Below are positions 25,561 to 33,617 of a stretch of 64,000 nt of DNA, in pieces (the stretch's first letter is position 1; every line of letters starts with the position of its first letter). Location: NCBI RefSeq assembly GCF_019175365.1, contig NZ_CP059572.1, positions 8,370,001 through 8,434,000 of the forward strand. Reading direction: 5' to 3'. Both the position numbers and the translations under genes were made by a program. The stretch comes from Actinomadura graeca (GTDB lineage Bacteria; Actinomycetota; Actinomycetes; Streptosporangiales; Streptosporangiaceae). The notes beneath the pieces were generated by a model. It was not told the DNA's origin. It did not search any database and saw only the letters and a list, made by a program, of their open reading frames with translations.

Positions 25561-26760
25561 ATGGCCCGCCGTGATCCGATGTTCCACGCCCGCGTGGAGG
25601 CGCTGGCCGACTACCTGGCCGACGCCGGTGTGCTGACCGACCCACGGTGGCGGGCGGCGCTGCATGAGGTCCCACGGGGACGGTTCGTGCCCCCGCGCGC
25701 GTACGCGGCCTCGTTCCTGCCCGATGAGCCCGACCGCGTCATCGACCGGGCCGCCGACCGGGCCGGCTGGCTGAACGCGGTCTACCGCAACTTCTCCATC
25801 GTGACCCAGCGTGACGACGGCGCCACCGACCCGGCCGATACCACCGGCACACCGACGTGCTCGCTGTCGTGCCCGCACATCGCGATGCAGTACCTGGAAC
25901 TGCTCGACCTGGACGACCACCACCGGATGCTAGAGATCGGCACCGGCACCGGGTGGACCGCGGCGATGCTGGCCTGGCGCCTGGGCGGCCGCAACGTCGT
26001 CACCGTCGAGGTCGACAAGGACCTGGCCGAGGCCGCCCGCGAGCACGTGAAACGGGTCGAGCAGGACCCGCAGGTCGTCACCGGCGACGGCGCTGGCGGG
26101 CACCCCCCGCGCGCGCCCTATGACCGGGTCCACGTCACCTGCGGCGTCCGCGACATCCCGCGCGCCTGGATCGCCCAGACCCGGCCCGGCGGGCAGATCG
26201 TGCTGCCCTACATGCCGGTCACCGGCGCCGGCGGACACCAGCTGCGCCTGGACGTCATCGACCCCTGCAACACCACCGCCGTGGGACGCTTCACCGGCGG
26301 CGGCGGGTTCATGATGCTCCGCAGCCAGCGCACCATCCCGCCCGGCGACCCGGACACCGCCCAGGAGACCACCAGGGAGATGGCCCGGGCTGGCGACCAG
26401 GGCACCACCCGCATGGACCCCCGGCTGATCGCCCAGGCCGACGCCGGCGCCCAGCTGGCCATCGCCGCGCTCGTCCCCGGCCTGTCGGTCGGCACCGGCT
26501 GGACCAAGACCCCCGCAGGGGAATGGGCCTACACCGCGACGCTGACCACCGGCGACGCCTGGGCGCACTGCCAGGCCCCGCGCGGCGCCGACGAGTACAC
26601 GGTCCATCAGCACGGGGATCGCAGACTGTGGGACGAGGCGGCCAGCGCCTACCGGTGGTGGCTGGGCAAAGGCCGGCCCGACCGCGGCCGCTACGGCATC
26701 ACCATCACCCACGACCGTCAGACCCTCTGGCTGGACCAGCCCAGCACTACTGTGGGTTGA
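25561..26760 (+). CDS. PIMT-like (protein-L-isoaspartate methyltransferase family) methyltransferase
   Basis: 399 residues. ATG 25561 lies 5 bp after the radical SAM stop. The N-terminal two-thirds resemble the protein-isoaspartyl methyltransferase fold: VPRGRFVPP, CSLSCPHIAMQYLELLDL, SAM motif I MLEIGTGTGWTAAML (123-137), VTVEVDKDLAE, YDRVHVTCGVRDIPRAWIAQ and RPGGQIVLPY. A C-terminal domain of about 130 residues ends RLWDEAASAYRWWLGKGRP, found in the longer actinomycete versions. This family includes the methyltransferases of FxLD-type lanthipeptide loci, but no FxLD peptide or lanthionine synthetase is seen here. Likely role: O-methylation of an Asp/isoAsp in a peptide or protein. Confidence 0.82.
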   Translation: MARRDPMFHARVEALADYLADAGVLTDPRWRAALHEVPRGRFVPPRAYAASFLPDEPDRVIDRAADRAGWLNAVYRNFSIVTQRDDGATDPADTTGTPTCSLSCPHIAMQYLELLDLDDHHRMLEIGTGTGWTAAMLAWRLGGRNVVTVEVDKDLAEAAREHVKRVEQDPQVVTGDGAGGHPPRAPYDRVHVTCGVRDIPRAWIAQTRPGGQIVLPYMPVTGAGGHQLRLDVIDPCNTTAVGRFTGGGGFMMLRSQRTIPPGDPDTAQETTREMARAGDQGTTRMDPRLIAQADAGAQLAIAALVPGLSVGTGWTKTPAGEWAYTATLTTGDAWAHCQAPRGADEYTVHQHGDRRLWDEAASAYRWWLGKGRPDRGRYGITITHDRQTLWLDQPSTTVG

Positions 26761-26970
26761 GCAGCCATCACATGCCGCCCTACCACATCACTCTCGCGCT
26801 TGAATACCTCGACCGGCCGCCACATCAGGCTTCCCCCGACCTGCCCGACAAACCCGGGACCAGGATGAGGCAGGTGAGTACTCCACGTGGGCTGGCCGCT
26901 GCCGGAGTGGCTCTGCGTTCACTGCTAGATCTCTCCCGGCCCGCCCGGGCACTGCATCTCGCCTCCCTAG

Positions 26971-27105
26971 GTCCTGGCCGCCCCGGCCGGAAACGCCCGC
27001 ACCAGCGCCCTAAACATCGCGCTGCTGGCCACCGCGCACGCCCGCGCCGGGAACCTGGACGCCGCCGCCGACGTGGGGCGTCAGGTCCGGCAAGGAGGTT
27101 CTCGG
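26971..27105 (+). pseudogene. Fragment of a TPR-containing regulator
   Basis: The plus frame reads TSALNIALLATAHARAGNLD followed by AAADVGRQV, the typical C-terminal TPR of XRE regulators in these bacteria. It has no start, no HTH and no continuation, so it is a relic. Confidence 0.4.
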
Positions 27106-27189
27106 GCAGAGCGGTCACGTTTTGGGGTGCTGGCGACTGGTACCCGTCGATAGCTTGTGCCGACGAAGGACACGACATCGGAGCCAACA

Positions 27190-27440
27190 AGTGGCACCAA
27201 CGGACCGGGACCAGCACAGCGACGATCTTCAAAAACGCCGCGCCCGGGCCGAGTTCGAGCAGTTCTTCAAGGACAACTACAGAGAGCTTGCCGGATTCAT
27301 CAGCCGCCGCGGCGGGATCCTCCTGGGAAGGGAGGCGTCTACGGATATCGCCGAAGACGTGATGGGAGCCCTCTATGGACGTCTGGTGGACTCCGGCAAG
27401 GACCCCATCGACTGCCCCCGTGCCCACGTTTACAGCTGCG
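27190..27440 (+). pseudogene. Sigma-70 region 2 fragment
   Basis: The plus frame RARAEFEQFFKDNYRELAGF, then DIAEDVMGALYGRLVDSG and CPRAHVY, matches region 2 of ECF sigma factors and resembles the intact sigma at 30928. After about 27440 the frame becomes unrelated and region 4 is missing. It is a 3'-truncated relic. Confidence 0.5.
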
Positions 27441-27653
27441 CCACGTCCAGCCCTTCGAAGTTGATCTCGGTGAGTTGGGCGCCAAAGGCCTTGGGGCGCA
27501 GTCTCAGGAGGTCGGTTGCGCACATGCTGAACCGCAAGACGTGCTCGGTGAGGCGGGCGAGAGTTGAAACCCTCAGCGGCAAACTAGGGCCCTCCATGGT
27601 TGACAATCGAACGATCTAAGTTAATGACCGCATAATCCGACTCTAGGAGTGCA

Positions 27654-28022
27654 ATGGGAAAGCAGGACGACTCGGGACTCGTGTTCCGGCAGGCATGGAT
27701 CCAAGGTGTTCGGAAACACTACCCCGGAGACCCAAATCCGGGTTACGTCGCCCCCTGGAAAGAAATGCCCGATTGGGAGCGGCAGGCCGCAAGTGCTGTC
27801 TTCCATCAGGTTGTTGAATTCATCGGATTGTCCGACGGTGCAGCATCTAAGCTCACCAGGGAGCAAAAGGGCCGCTTTGTGTCGCTGTGCTGGATAGCTC
27901 AGATCTACAAGCACATTCCCGATCCGAAACCCTCCTATGTCGCAGACTGGGCAGACCTGCCCTCATGGCAGCAGGAGACAGACTCCGATATCTTCGAGGC
28001 GATCGAACGGGACGCCTTGTAG
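27654..28022 (+). CDS. Conserved small hypothetical protein with two W-rich motifs
   Basis: 122 residues with AGGAG just upstream of ATG 27654. Two related motifs occur: PNPGYVAPWKEMPDWERQA in the first half and PKPSYVADWADLPSWQQET in the second. Both are of the type PxP-x-Y/W-V-x-x-W-x-x-x-P found in small actinomycete proteins of unknown role. It is acidic, with base composition clearly lower in GC than its neighbours. It is intact although surrounded by gene fragments. Possibly a phage- or plasmid-type accessory protein. Confidence 0.65.
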   Translation: MGKQDDSGLVFRQAWIQGVRKHYPGDPNPGYVAPWKEMPDWERQAASAVFHQVVEFIGLSDGAASKLTREQKGRFVSLCWIAQIYKHIPDPKPSYVADWADLPSWQQETDSDIFEAIERDAL

Positions 28023-28290
28023 GTATTCCGATAAGCGCTGCTCCCGAAGAAATTGCCGGTCTGGGCAGGCCGAGGCCGTTCATGTGCCTCCCAATTGCCG
28101 ACTTGCAACAGGTGGGGACTAGTCAACGTCGCAGACGGGCCAAAGCGCCCTCAACATGGGCGCAATGTGCCTTGGACCCTCGGTGGCCGAGTGGTAGGCG
28201 GGCGGGTGCCCCAGGCGTGGAGTGTGGCAACTGTGTTCAGCTTCGAGCCGATCAGCAGAGCCGAAGCGGATAGGCGTGTCGTCGCGACGA

Positions 28291-28368
28291 GCAGCGCGCC
28301 GTGCAGGCACGTGCCATGCTGGCCGCGATGGGGGTGCAGCACATCGGGTCGGACCGTGTCCGGCCGTT
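28291..28368 (+). pseudogene. Radical SAM gene relic, part 1
   Basis: 78 bp matching 25183-25260 inside the radical SAM gene with only a few mismatches (shared reading ARAMLAAMGVQH-GSDRVRPL). No 4Fe-4S segment is present. Together with 29299-29340 it marks a second, destroyed copy of the gene. Confidence 0.7.
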
Positions 28369-28398
28369 GAACCGGGCAACTGCGAAGCTGGTACGTCG

Positions 28399-28743
28399 GT
28401 GCGCGGGTTTCGCGTCCCGGATGAGGTCTGGAAGGCGGCAAAGGAAAAGGCAGCCGAGGAGGACAAGACGATCTCGGACGTGCTGAACGATTGCCTGCGG
28501 CCTGCCTCCGCAAGAAGGGTTGACCATGACGACGTCGCAGTACCGCACCATCATCACCGAGCAGCTCCCGATCACGGCGCATCACGAGGCCGCGCACGCT
28601 GTCATGTACTGGCACAAAGGCCTGAGCTTCCGATACGTCACCATTCGCAGCACGCACAACGTCGGACAGGTGGCACTCCGGCGTCCTCGGCGCACGAGAG
28701 CGTGGGACCTCGCCGCGATAGCAGCGGCGGGCCCCATCGCTGA
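28399..28743 (+). CDS. Ribbon-helix-helix (CopG/Arc-like) protein, 3' end uncertain
   Basis: The first 35 residues after GTG 28399 read VRGFRVPDEVWKAAKEKAAE followed by EDKTISDVLNDCLR, a standard ribbon-helix-helix DNA-binding unit found in small actinomycete and phage proteins. From 28526 the same frame overlaps the HExxH gene and turns His/Arg-rich, so the natural stop was probably lost by a frameshift. The start may be further upstream, where the frame is open from 28222. It may autoregulate the adjacent gene in antitoxin style. Lower confidence in the end than in the domain. Confidence 0.45.
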   Translation: MRGFRVPDEVWKAAKEKAAEEDKTISDVLNDCLRPASARRVDHDDVAVPHHHHRAAPDHGASRGRARCHVLAQRPELPIRHHSQHAQRRTGGTPASSAHESVGPRRDSSGGPHR

Positions 28744-29032
28744 ACTCCGCTACCTCGGCCGAACAGTCACAGACGAGCAGATCATCGAGGAAATCGAGGA
28801 CGCGGTCGCCCTGGTCGATGACGAGGGCGGCGAGTGGGCGTCGGGAGACTATGTCGCGTATGGTCGCGCACTGCCTCCTGGACAATGGGTGCCTACGTGG
28901 CGTGGAACCGAGCTCATGGTGACCGGAATCCTCTGGCCTGCCATCCTGGCGGTTGCCGGAACGCTGCTGTCCAGTCCACGTGCCCTGACCTATCGCGAGG
29001 TCTCTGAGTTGGCCGACACGGCACTGAGCTGA
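28526..29032 (+). CDS. HExxH-motif putative metallopeptidase
   Basis: 168 residues. ATG 28526 is preferred over TTG 28520, given AGAAGGG at 28513-28519. The N-terminal signature is ITAHHEAAHAVMYWHKGLSF, with HEAAH matching HExxH. It is followed by beta-rich sequence (YVTIRSTHNVGQVAL) and a helix with AAAGPIAELRYLG, a layout reminiscent of M41/FtsH-type peptidase domains without the AAA part. A third zinc ligand is not obvious; E or D residues at EEIEDAVALVDD are candidates. A hydrophobic C-terminal helix (VTGILWPAILAVAGTLL) could anchor it. It sits behind a ribbon-helix-helix ORF and ends before a strong hairpin. Confidence 0.65.
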   Translation: MTTSQYRTIITEQLPITAHHEAAHAVMYWHKGLSFRYVTIRSTHNVGQVALRRPRRTRAWDLAAIAAAGPIAELRYLGRTVTDEQIIEEIEDAVALVDDEGGEWASGDYVAYGRALPPGQWVPTWRGTELMVTGILWPAILAVAGTLLSSPRALTYREVSELADTALS

Positions 29033-29103
29033 TCGGGCGAAACCCGGAACCTTACAGGTCATCCCCGGAACCGGGACGAAACCAGATTCCGGGGTATGCG
29101 AAA

Positions 29104-29148
29104 CCAGAACGCCCCCTTTAAAAACGATCTCCAAGGGGGTTGTTCTGG
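29104..29148 (+). terminator. Terminator-like hairpin after the HExxH gene
   Basis: CCAGAAC and CCCCCTT pair with AAGGGGG and GTTCTGG across a 14-nt loop, with a small asymmetric bulge. It lies about 70 bp after the stop at 29032. There is no clear T-run, as is common in high-GC actinomycetes. Confidence 0.55.
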
Positions 29149-29298
29149 CGTGTATCAGACGGCTTGTGGAGCCTTTCGCGGGCGCTGTCGGTGTCCAGTG
29201 CCTCGCGTACCCGGACGGCCTTCGGGTGGCCGATGCTCAACTTTCGGCGTGGCAACAAGCGATCGAAGACCACTGTTACGGCGCGCCGAAGTCCCGGG

Positions 29299-29340
29299 TC
29301 GCGCCCGCGCACGCCGGGTGCGGCCCGCGTGACGGCTGCC
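29299..29340 (+). pseudogene. Radical SAM gene relic, part 2
   Basis: 42 bp matching 25455-25496, the Cys-rich C-terminal coding part (APAHAGCGP-DGC), with about two mismatches. It is about 930 bp from part 1, whereas the corresponding parts of the intact gene are about 190 bp apart. Confidence 0.65.
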
Positions 29341-29639
29341 CCTAGCCCTAGGTAGAGAACACTCCCAGGGTGGGCCGCCGGTATTGGCGCCGTCGAACCG
29401 CGTCCGCGGGCGGGGATGGGACGCAGCTGGAGGTCGGCTCCCAGCCCCGATGGCGGCGGTCAGGGGCAGATGAAGTGTTGTGACCCTCAGGAATGATGCG
29501 GACTTTCAGCCCGTCGGGCGCACTGTCGGAATCTGCCGCAGCTGCGTGGCGGGGAGCCGCTGCCGCGCAGTGGCATGAACCAGGCGCCCTCACTGGCGGC
29601 GTGACCGGCCGCGACCCGACAACCGCCCCCGCCGTCACC

Positions 29640-30112
29640 GCTGCGGGTAAGGCTGGGTGCCGCTGTCGTTGTAGATGTCGATGGAACCGTTCGGCTGTAC
29701 GTCGGCGCGGCCTGTTCTCGGCCACCGGGGGCAGGTAATCGGAGAACTGGGAGATCGCAGCACGCAGTCATCGGCGAACTGCAGCGCTGACGGGATCGAC
29801 GAACACCGCTCCGGCGGCCTCCGTGTCCTGGGTCTGCCTCGGGCGGACGGCGGCGCGCCGGGCTCGAAGGTCGGCCAGGGCCGCCTGGAAGCCGGAGGTG
29901 TTCCCCGGCCTTGCTGGCGATGGATGCCAAATCCTTGATCAGTTTGTCGGTGTCCCGTTGGGCCTTGGCGACCATCTCCTCGAAGGAGACTCAGGGGACG
30001 AGGATCTGGACGTCCCAATCGTCACTGGCGAGGGCGAGAACCTTCAACCAGGGGTTGTGGAACGGGGTGGCGGTCAGGGCGTTCGCGTCGAAAAGGACGA
30101 TCAAAAACAGGA
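29640..30112 (-). pseudogene. PIN-domain protein, inactivated
   Basis: On the minus strand the frame FLIVLFDANALTATPFHNPW, then KVLALASDDWDVQILVP has the strand and first acidic residue (D) of a PIN nuclease domain. An in-frame TGA at about 29995 follows, then VSFEEMVAKAQRDTDKLIKD in the same frame. A second lesion shifts the frame near 29890 (FQAALADLRARRAAV continues in another frame), and the tail DVQPNGSIDIYNDSGTQPY is in a third. PIN proteins are metal-dependent RNases, often toxins. Here the gene carries at least one stop and one or two frameshifts. Confidence 0.5.
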
Positions 30113-30118
30113 TTGTGC

Positions 30119-30481
30119 TCTGGCTCGCGCGGTGTCGGCCGCCGCCTTAGCGGAGGTGGTCACAGCCTTGCTGCGAAGACCACCGGCTTGGCCGCCGCGC
30201 CGTGGCGGCCAAGCCGCGTACCCCGATCGCCGCGTCCGCCGGTCATGTTGACCTATCTGGGTGACACCCGACGCCGGTACGCGGCGCGGCGTGAGGGGGT
30301 CGGTGGCATCAGCGGCCTGCGGAGTGGCGGCCTCGCCCTGGGCGGCGCGAGCGGCGGCCAGGGCGATCGGGCGGCAGCGGCGGCTAGGACGACACAACGG
30401 AAACCACGAGCGCATTGCACATCAGGTGGTTTGACTGCACCTACCTGGCGTACCTCCCAGATATCGCGAACGGAGGAGATC
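30119..30481. other. Gap before a small membrane-protein gene
   Basis: ORFs here are Arg/Ala/Gly-rich shadows. No gene is supported. A promoter for the small gene at 30482 must lie in the 3' part. Confidence 0.4.
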
Positions 30482-30715
30482 TTGCGCAAGGAGAGCGTCC
30501 ACCCGATGGTGCCAGAACCGGAGAAGGGCAGCACGTCTGAAGCCACGGCGAAACCGACTGACCAGGGAGAGCCGACGACCAGGCTGCTGATTACCACCAA
30601 TGCGGCGCTAATCGGGGTGCCCGCCGCCTACGCCGCTTCCCGGTCGGTGCCGGTGACCGTGATCGCCGCGGTGGCCGCGATCGTGCTCGCCCTCTTGGGC
30701 AGCGGCCGCCGGTAG
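30482..30715 (+). CDS. Small membrane protein
   Basis: 77 residues from TTG 30482, 4 nt after GGAGGA at 30472-30477; ATG 30506 is the alternative. A charged N-terminus of about 35 residues (PEPEKGSTSEATAKPTDQGE) precedes two short hydrophobic stretches (LLITTNAALIGVPAAYAA and VPVTVIAAVAAIVLALLG), either one hairpin or two membrane helices, ending GSGRR. It is followed directly by a 17-bp perfect hairpin. Function unknown. It resembles small actinomycete membrane peptides by type only. Confidence 0.6.
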   Translation: MRKESVHPMVPEPEKGSTSEATAKPTDQGEPTTRLLITTNAALIGVPAAYAASRSVPVTVIAAVAAIVLALLGSGRR

Positions 30716-30724
30716 AGCCCCGCA

Positions 30725-30761
30725 GCAAACCGCCTCCAAGAAGATCTTGGAGGCGGTTTGC
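30725..30761 (+). terminator. 17-bp perfect hairpin terminator
   Basis: A GCAAACCGCCTCCAAGA arm, a 3-nt loop, then the exact reverse complement, 9 bp after the stop codon at 30715. Stem length and position make this the most convincing terminator in the window, although there is no T-run. Confidence 0.8.
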
Positions 30762-30927
30762 ACGCCCGGGCCTGCTGGGAGCACTCAACCGTTGTGTTCG
30801 CCGCTTGACCCGGCGGACCTTCAGTGGCCGGCGAAGGGCGCGGAGCACGACGGAGCTCCACGACCAATGGGAGAGACACCATCCATGAGGGACTTCAGGC
30901 ACCCCCACCAACAGCACGGAGTCATAG

Positions 30928-31449
30928 ATGCCAGAACACATGGCGATCAGCTCCTCGATGGCGGCGTTCGAGCAGTATTACCGGGCCGACATCAAACCGC
31001 TGATCGGCTTTGTGATCTACCTGGGTGCCACCGAGCACGAGGCGCAGGATATCGCGCAAGAGGCGATGAAGGCCGCCCTGCTGAGCTGGCCGGCGATCGA
31101 GCACCCTAAGGCGTTCACCCGAACTGTCGCCCAGCGCCAGTTACGGCGCTCGCGTGCCAAGGTTCAGAACGAGACCCAGGCCCTTGTCTCCCGAACCGGC
31201 CCCGGCGGGCTCGCGGCTGCGGGCACCCACACCGATGAAGGCCTGCGCCAGTACCTGCTGCAGTTGCTGAGCCTGCTGCCCACTGAGCAGCGCACCGTCA
31301 TGGCATGGACGATCGACGGCTTCACACCCGCCGAGATCGCCGAGCTCACCGGCCACAAGCCCGCCACGGTGCGCTCACACCTCCGACACGCCCGCAAGCG
31401 TCTCACCCAGGAGCTTACGGGCCAGGAAGGGGGACGCCATGGACCGTGA
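30928..31449 (+). CDS. ECF-type RNA polymerase sigma factor
   Basis: 173 residues with region 2 at about 10-75 (FEQYYRADIKPLIGFVIYLG, HEAQDIAQEAMKAAL, then HPKAFTRTVAQRQLRRSRAK) and region 4 at about 110-165 (LLPTEQRTVMAWTIDGFTPA, then EIAELTGHKPATVRSHLRHA). GGAG precedes ATG 30928; MAISSS at 30940 is an alternative start. No anti-sigma gene with a zinc motif or membrane anchor follows. Instead a 59-residue ORF overlaps its end by 11 nt. It is likely a dedicated sigma for a local regulon; its target promoters are unknown. Confidence 0.88.
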   Translation: MPEHMAISSSMAAFEQYYRADIKPLIGFVIYLGATEHEAQDIAQEAMKAALLSWPAIEHPKAFTRTVAQRQLRRSRAKVQNETQALVSRTGPGGLAAAGTHTDEGLRQYLLQLLSLLPTEQRTVMAWTIDGFTPAEIAELTGHKPATVRSHLRHARKRLTQELTGQEGGRHGP

Positions 31450-31618
31450 TCATCAGCCGGGCAACGACCACTCCCTGCTTGAGCAGTTCCTCCGGCAAGC
31501 GTTCATCTCCACGCTGAAGACCCTCGACGCAGCCATCGACGTCGACCAGCGACTGCGTGACCTCTACCGCGAAGTTGGACTTGCCCTTCCGCGTGGCCAG
31601 GACAACGGTCACGAGTGA
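31439..31618 (+). CDS. 59-residue protein translationally coupled to the sigma factor
   Basis: ATG 31439 lies inside the last codons of the sigma gene (overlap 31439-31449), with AGGAAGGGGG just upstream. The peptide is acidic and helical: DHSLLEQFLRQAFISTLKTL, then DAAIDVDQRLRDLYREVGLA. It ends in TGA at 31618. Size, coupling and acidic helical character would fit a co-regulator of the sigma factor, but there is no known signature. Confidence 0.55.
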   Translation: MDRDHQPGNDHSLLEQFLRQAFISTLKTLDAAIDVDQRLRDLYREVGLALPRGQDNGHE

Positions 31619-33469
31619 ATACCTCGAACCACGTCGACCGGGGGTGCCAGCAGGCTCCGCGCGGCCGCGGGCTACGGCTCGCGTTGGCTGTGGAGGCCAT
31701 GGGCGACATGCCCCGCCCGCAGCGGCCCGCCGAGCAGGCCACCAGAGGCTGCGGATCCAGCGCGCGCGCCCCCTGGTAGAGGTGTTCGTCATATGGGCCG
31801 GCCCTGATCAGCCGTTCCGGCCGCGCTCGTTCGCACGATCCCGGTCCACCGGGGGAGTGGCCTGGCCGAGGCTGGCTACGACGTCTTCAACCGGTTTCAT
31901 CGGGACGCCTTGCAGCGGCCCCACCGCGAATAGCGACCTCGGTGAAGTCCAGAAGTAGCTCCGTCTGTGAGCTGGGAAGACGCGATCTGCCGCACAACGG
32001 CGCAACCGTTTCGTACTGCCCTGCGCTGCCGGAAGAGGGGCTACGGAGGTCGCCCCGGCGGGGCCAGTTGAAGACGTCATGGCCAGCCGAGGCTGCGCTG
32101 ATCGATGTCCCTACTTTCGTCGACGCGTTCGACCCTGCCGGTACGCCCGATTGCGTAGTAGGTTCCGAAGGTTAGGACCCCGCCGAGAGTCTGCTGATCG
32201 CCTGGTACCGCTGGCACGGATCCAGCGGGTGCGGTCGGCCGATCTGGATGCATCGCCCGGCGCGATGAGTTCCGGCCGCGCCCCGGCGGCCACTGTGTTC
32301 GCGTCGCTGCGGAGTGCGGAGTGCGGTGTGGAAATCGCCGGGGCTGGTGTCGGTTCGGCCAGGTCAGCGAGGGCGTCAAGCATGGAGATGCACCAGCCAT
32401 CGGCATTGGGCAGGGCGAGCCGGCCGTGGCGTGGGCGAAGTCCGTCGGGGAGTGTGGCTGGGCCGTAACCGCTGCCATGGCTGTTTGCGTAAGGCGGCCG
32501 ACGCGGCGCCAGTCGTTGTGCGGAGCCCAGCAGCCGCTTGATCTCCTTGCTGGCGTCCAGGCCGTCGTGCGCGCAGCCGGGTGCTGGGCCAGGGCCTTAT
32601 GCGCATCACCGGCTGGCCGGGGCACATTCGCGGTAGGTGAGCACTCAACGCCGAGCCGGTTCCGGACGATCTTCGCCGTGGGCTCCACGAGTTCTTCAGC
32701 AGCGTGGAACCCAGAGGTCAAATCACGGGCTGAAACAGGGCGGGACGCCTGTGCGACCTTGCGGACCGCTCTCGTCCGCTCCATGACGGGCAGGCTGCTC
32801 ATCGGGGCCGCCGCCGGGAAGCTGCCACTTCCCTATGACATAGAGGTCGTAGCGGCTTTCAGGTCACAGGTTCCCGCGGGTCCCCGTGGTCCAGGCGACG
32901 CAGTGCGTTTTCCCTTCTGGCCGCCAGCGGCGACCTCACCACGGAGTACCAGGACTGCGAGCACCTGCCGCGATCAACACATCCACTATCCAAATTTACG
33001 GCTACATCGGCCCGGCATCCACGTGGAATCCGGGTGAACAGGGATGCGCATGGCACGCGGCGGACACCACGTGGAGCGGAGTTGATCTGTTCATCCAGCA
33101 TCGATAGGCCGATGACGATCGCCAGACCGGCCTGGCGAGGATAGATGACGAAGGCGAATCTGAGAGCGATGGACAGGCACAGACCAGCCGCGTGAGTTCG
33201 CTTACATGGCCGGAAACGGACAGCAAAGATGGGAGTGTCGACCCTTCCGAGCAAGCCGGTGTTGCCGACTTGTGATCTACGCGCCAGCCGGTAGCCGAGA
33301 AGATCTATCCGGATCCGCGGATCTTGGTGTCGCTGCGCAAAATCGTCACCTCTGCCGCTGCAGAGCGCGGATTCGTCATCTCGTGGTCGCTGGCGGCGCC
33401 AGTTCGCGACCGGGTAAAAGCGCTGGCAGGCCCGCACGCAAGTCCGTCGAGGTAAGAAGTTACTGACGG
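31619..33469. other. Degenerate 1.85-kb region
   Basis: Many overlapping ORFs on both strands, none with a recognisable domain or good start. Apart from the possible relic at 32111-32802 I see no gene, RNA or repeat. It separates the mobile/relic region from the folE cluster. Confidence 0.45.
32111..32802 (-). pseudogene. Possible frameshifted gene of unknown family
   Basis: A protein-like frame on the minus strand (FHAAEELVEPTAKIVRNRLG, then PRPAGDAHKALAQHP) appears to switch near 32580 to another frame (HDGLDASKEIKRLLGSAQRL, GPATLPDGLRPRHG, then LALPNADGWCISMLDALADL). The composite looks coding but I do not recognise it. Frames were joined by eye. Confidence 0.25.
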
Positions 33470-33499
33470 TTGACACCAAATAATCAACTCTGTTCTAGT
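33470..33499 (+). promoter_or_regulatory. Candidate promoter upstream of folE
   Basis: TTGACA at 33470-33475, then 18 bp, then TCTAGT at 33494-33499. The -35 is perfect and the -10 is poor. It lies about 120 bp upstream of the folE start in a locally AT-richer stretch. Confidence 0.4.
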
Positions 33500-33617
33500 G
33501 GGCTCGAGTAGACGAAATTGAAGTGCCCGAGGTGCATATCCGTGCCGCGCATGAGTTCTCACCCACGCGATCCTCTACGTTCTCAGCATCCTGCCGGACT
33601 ATCCCAGGGAGTGAAGC

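Noticed and set aside
28175..28210. Segment GGTGGCCGAGTGGTAGGCGG resembling the D-arm region of a class II tRNA
   Set aside because: No acceptor stem, anticodon arm or T-arm could be paired around it.
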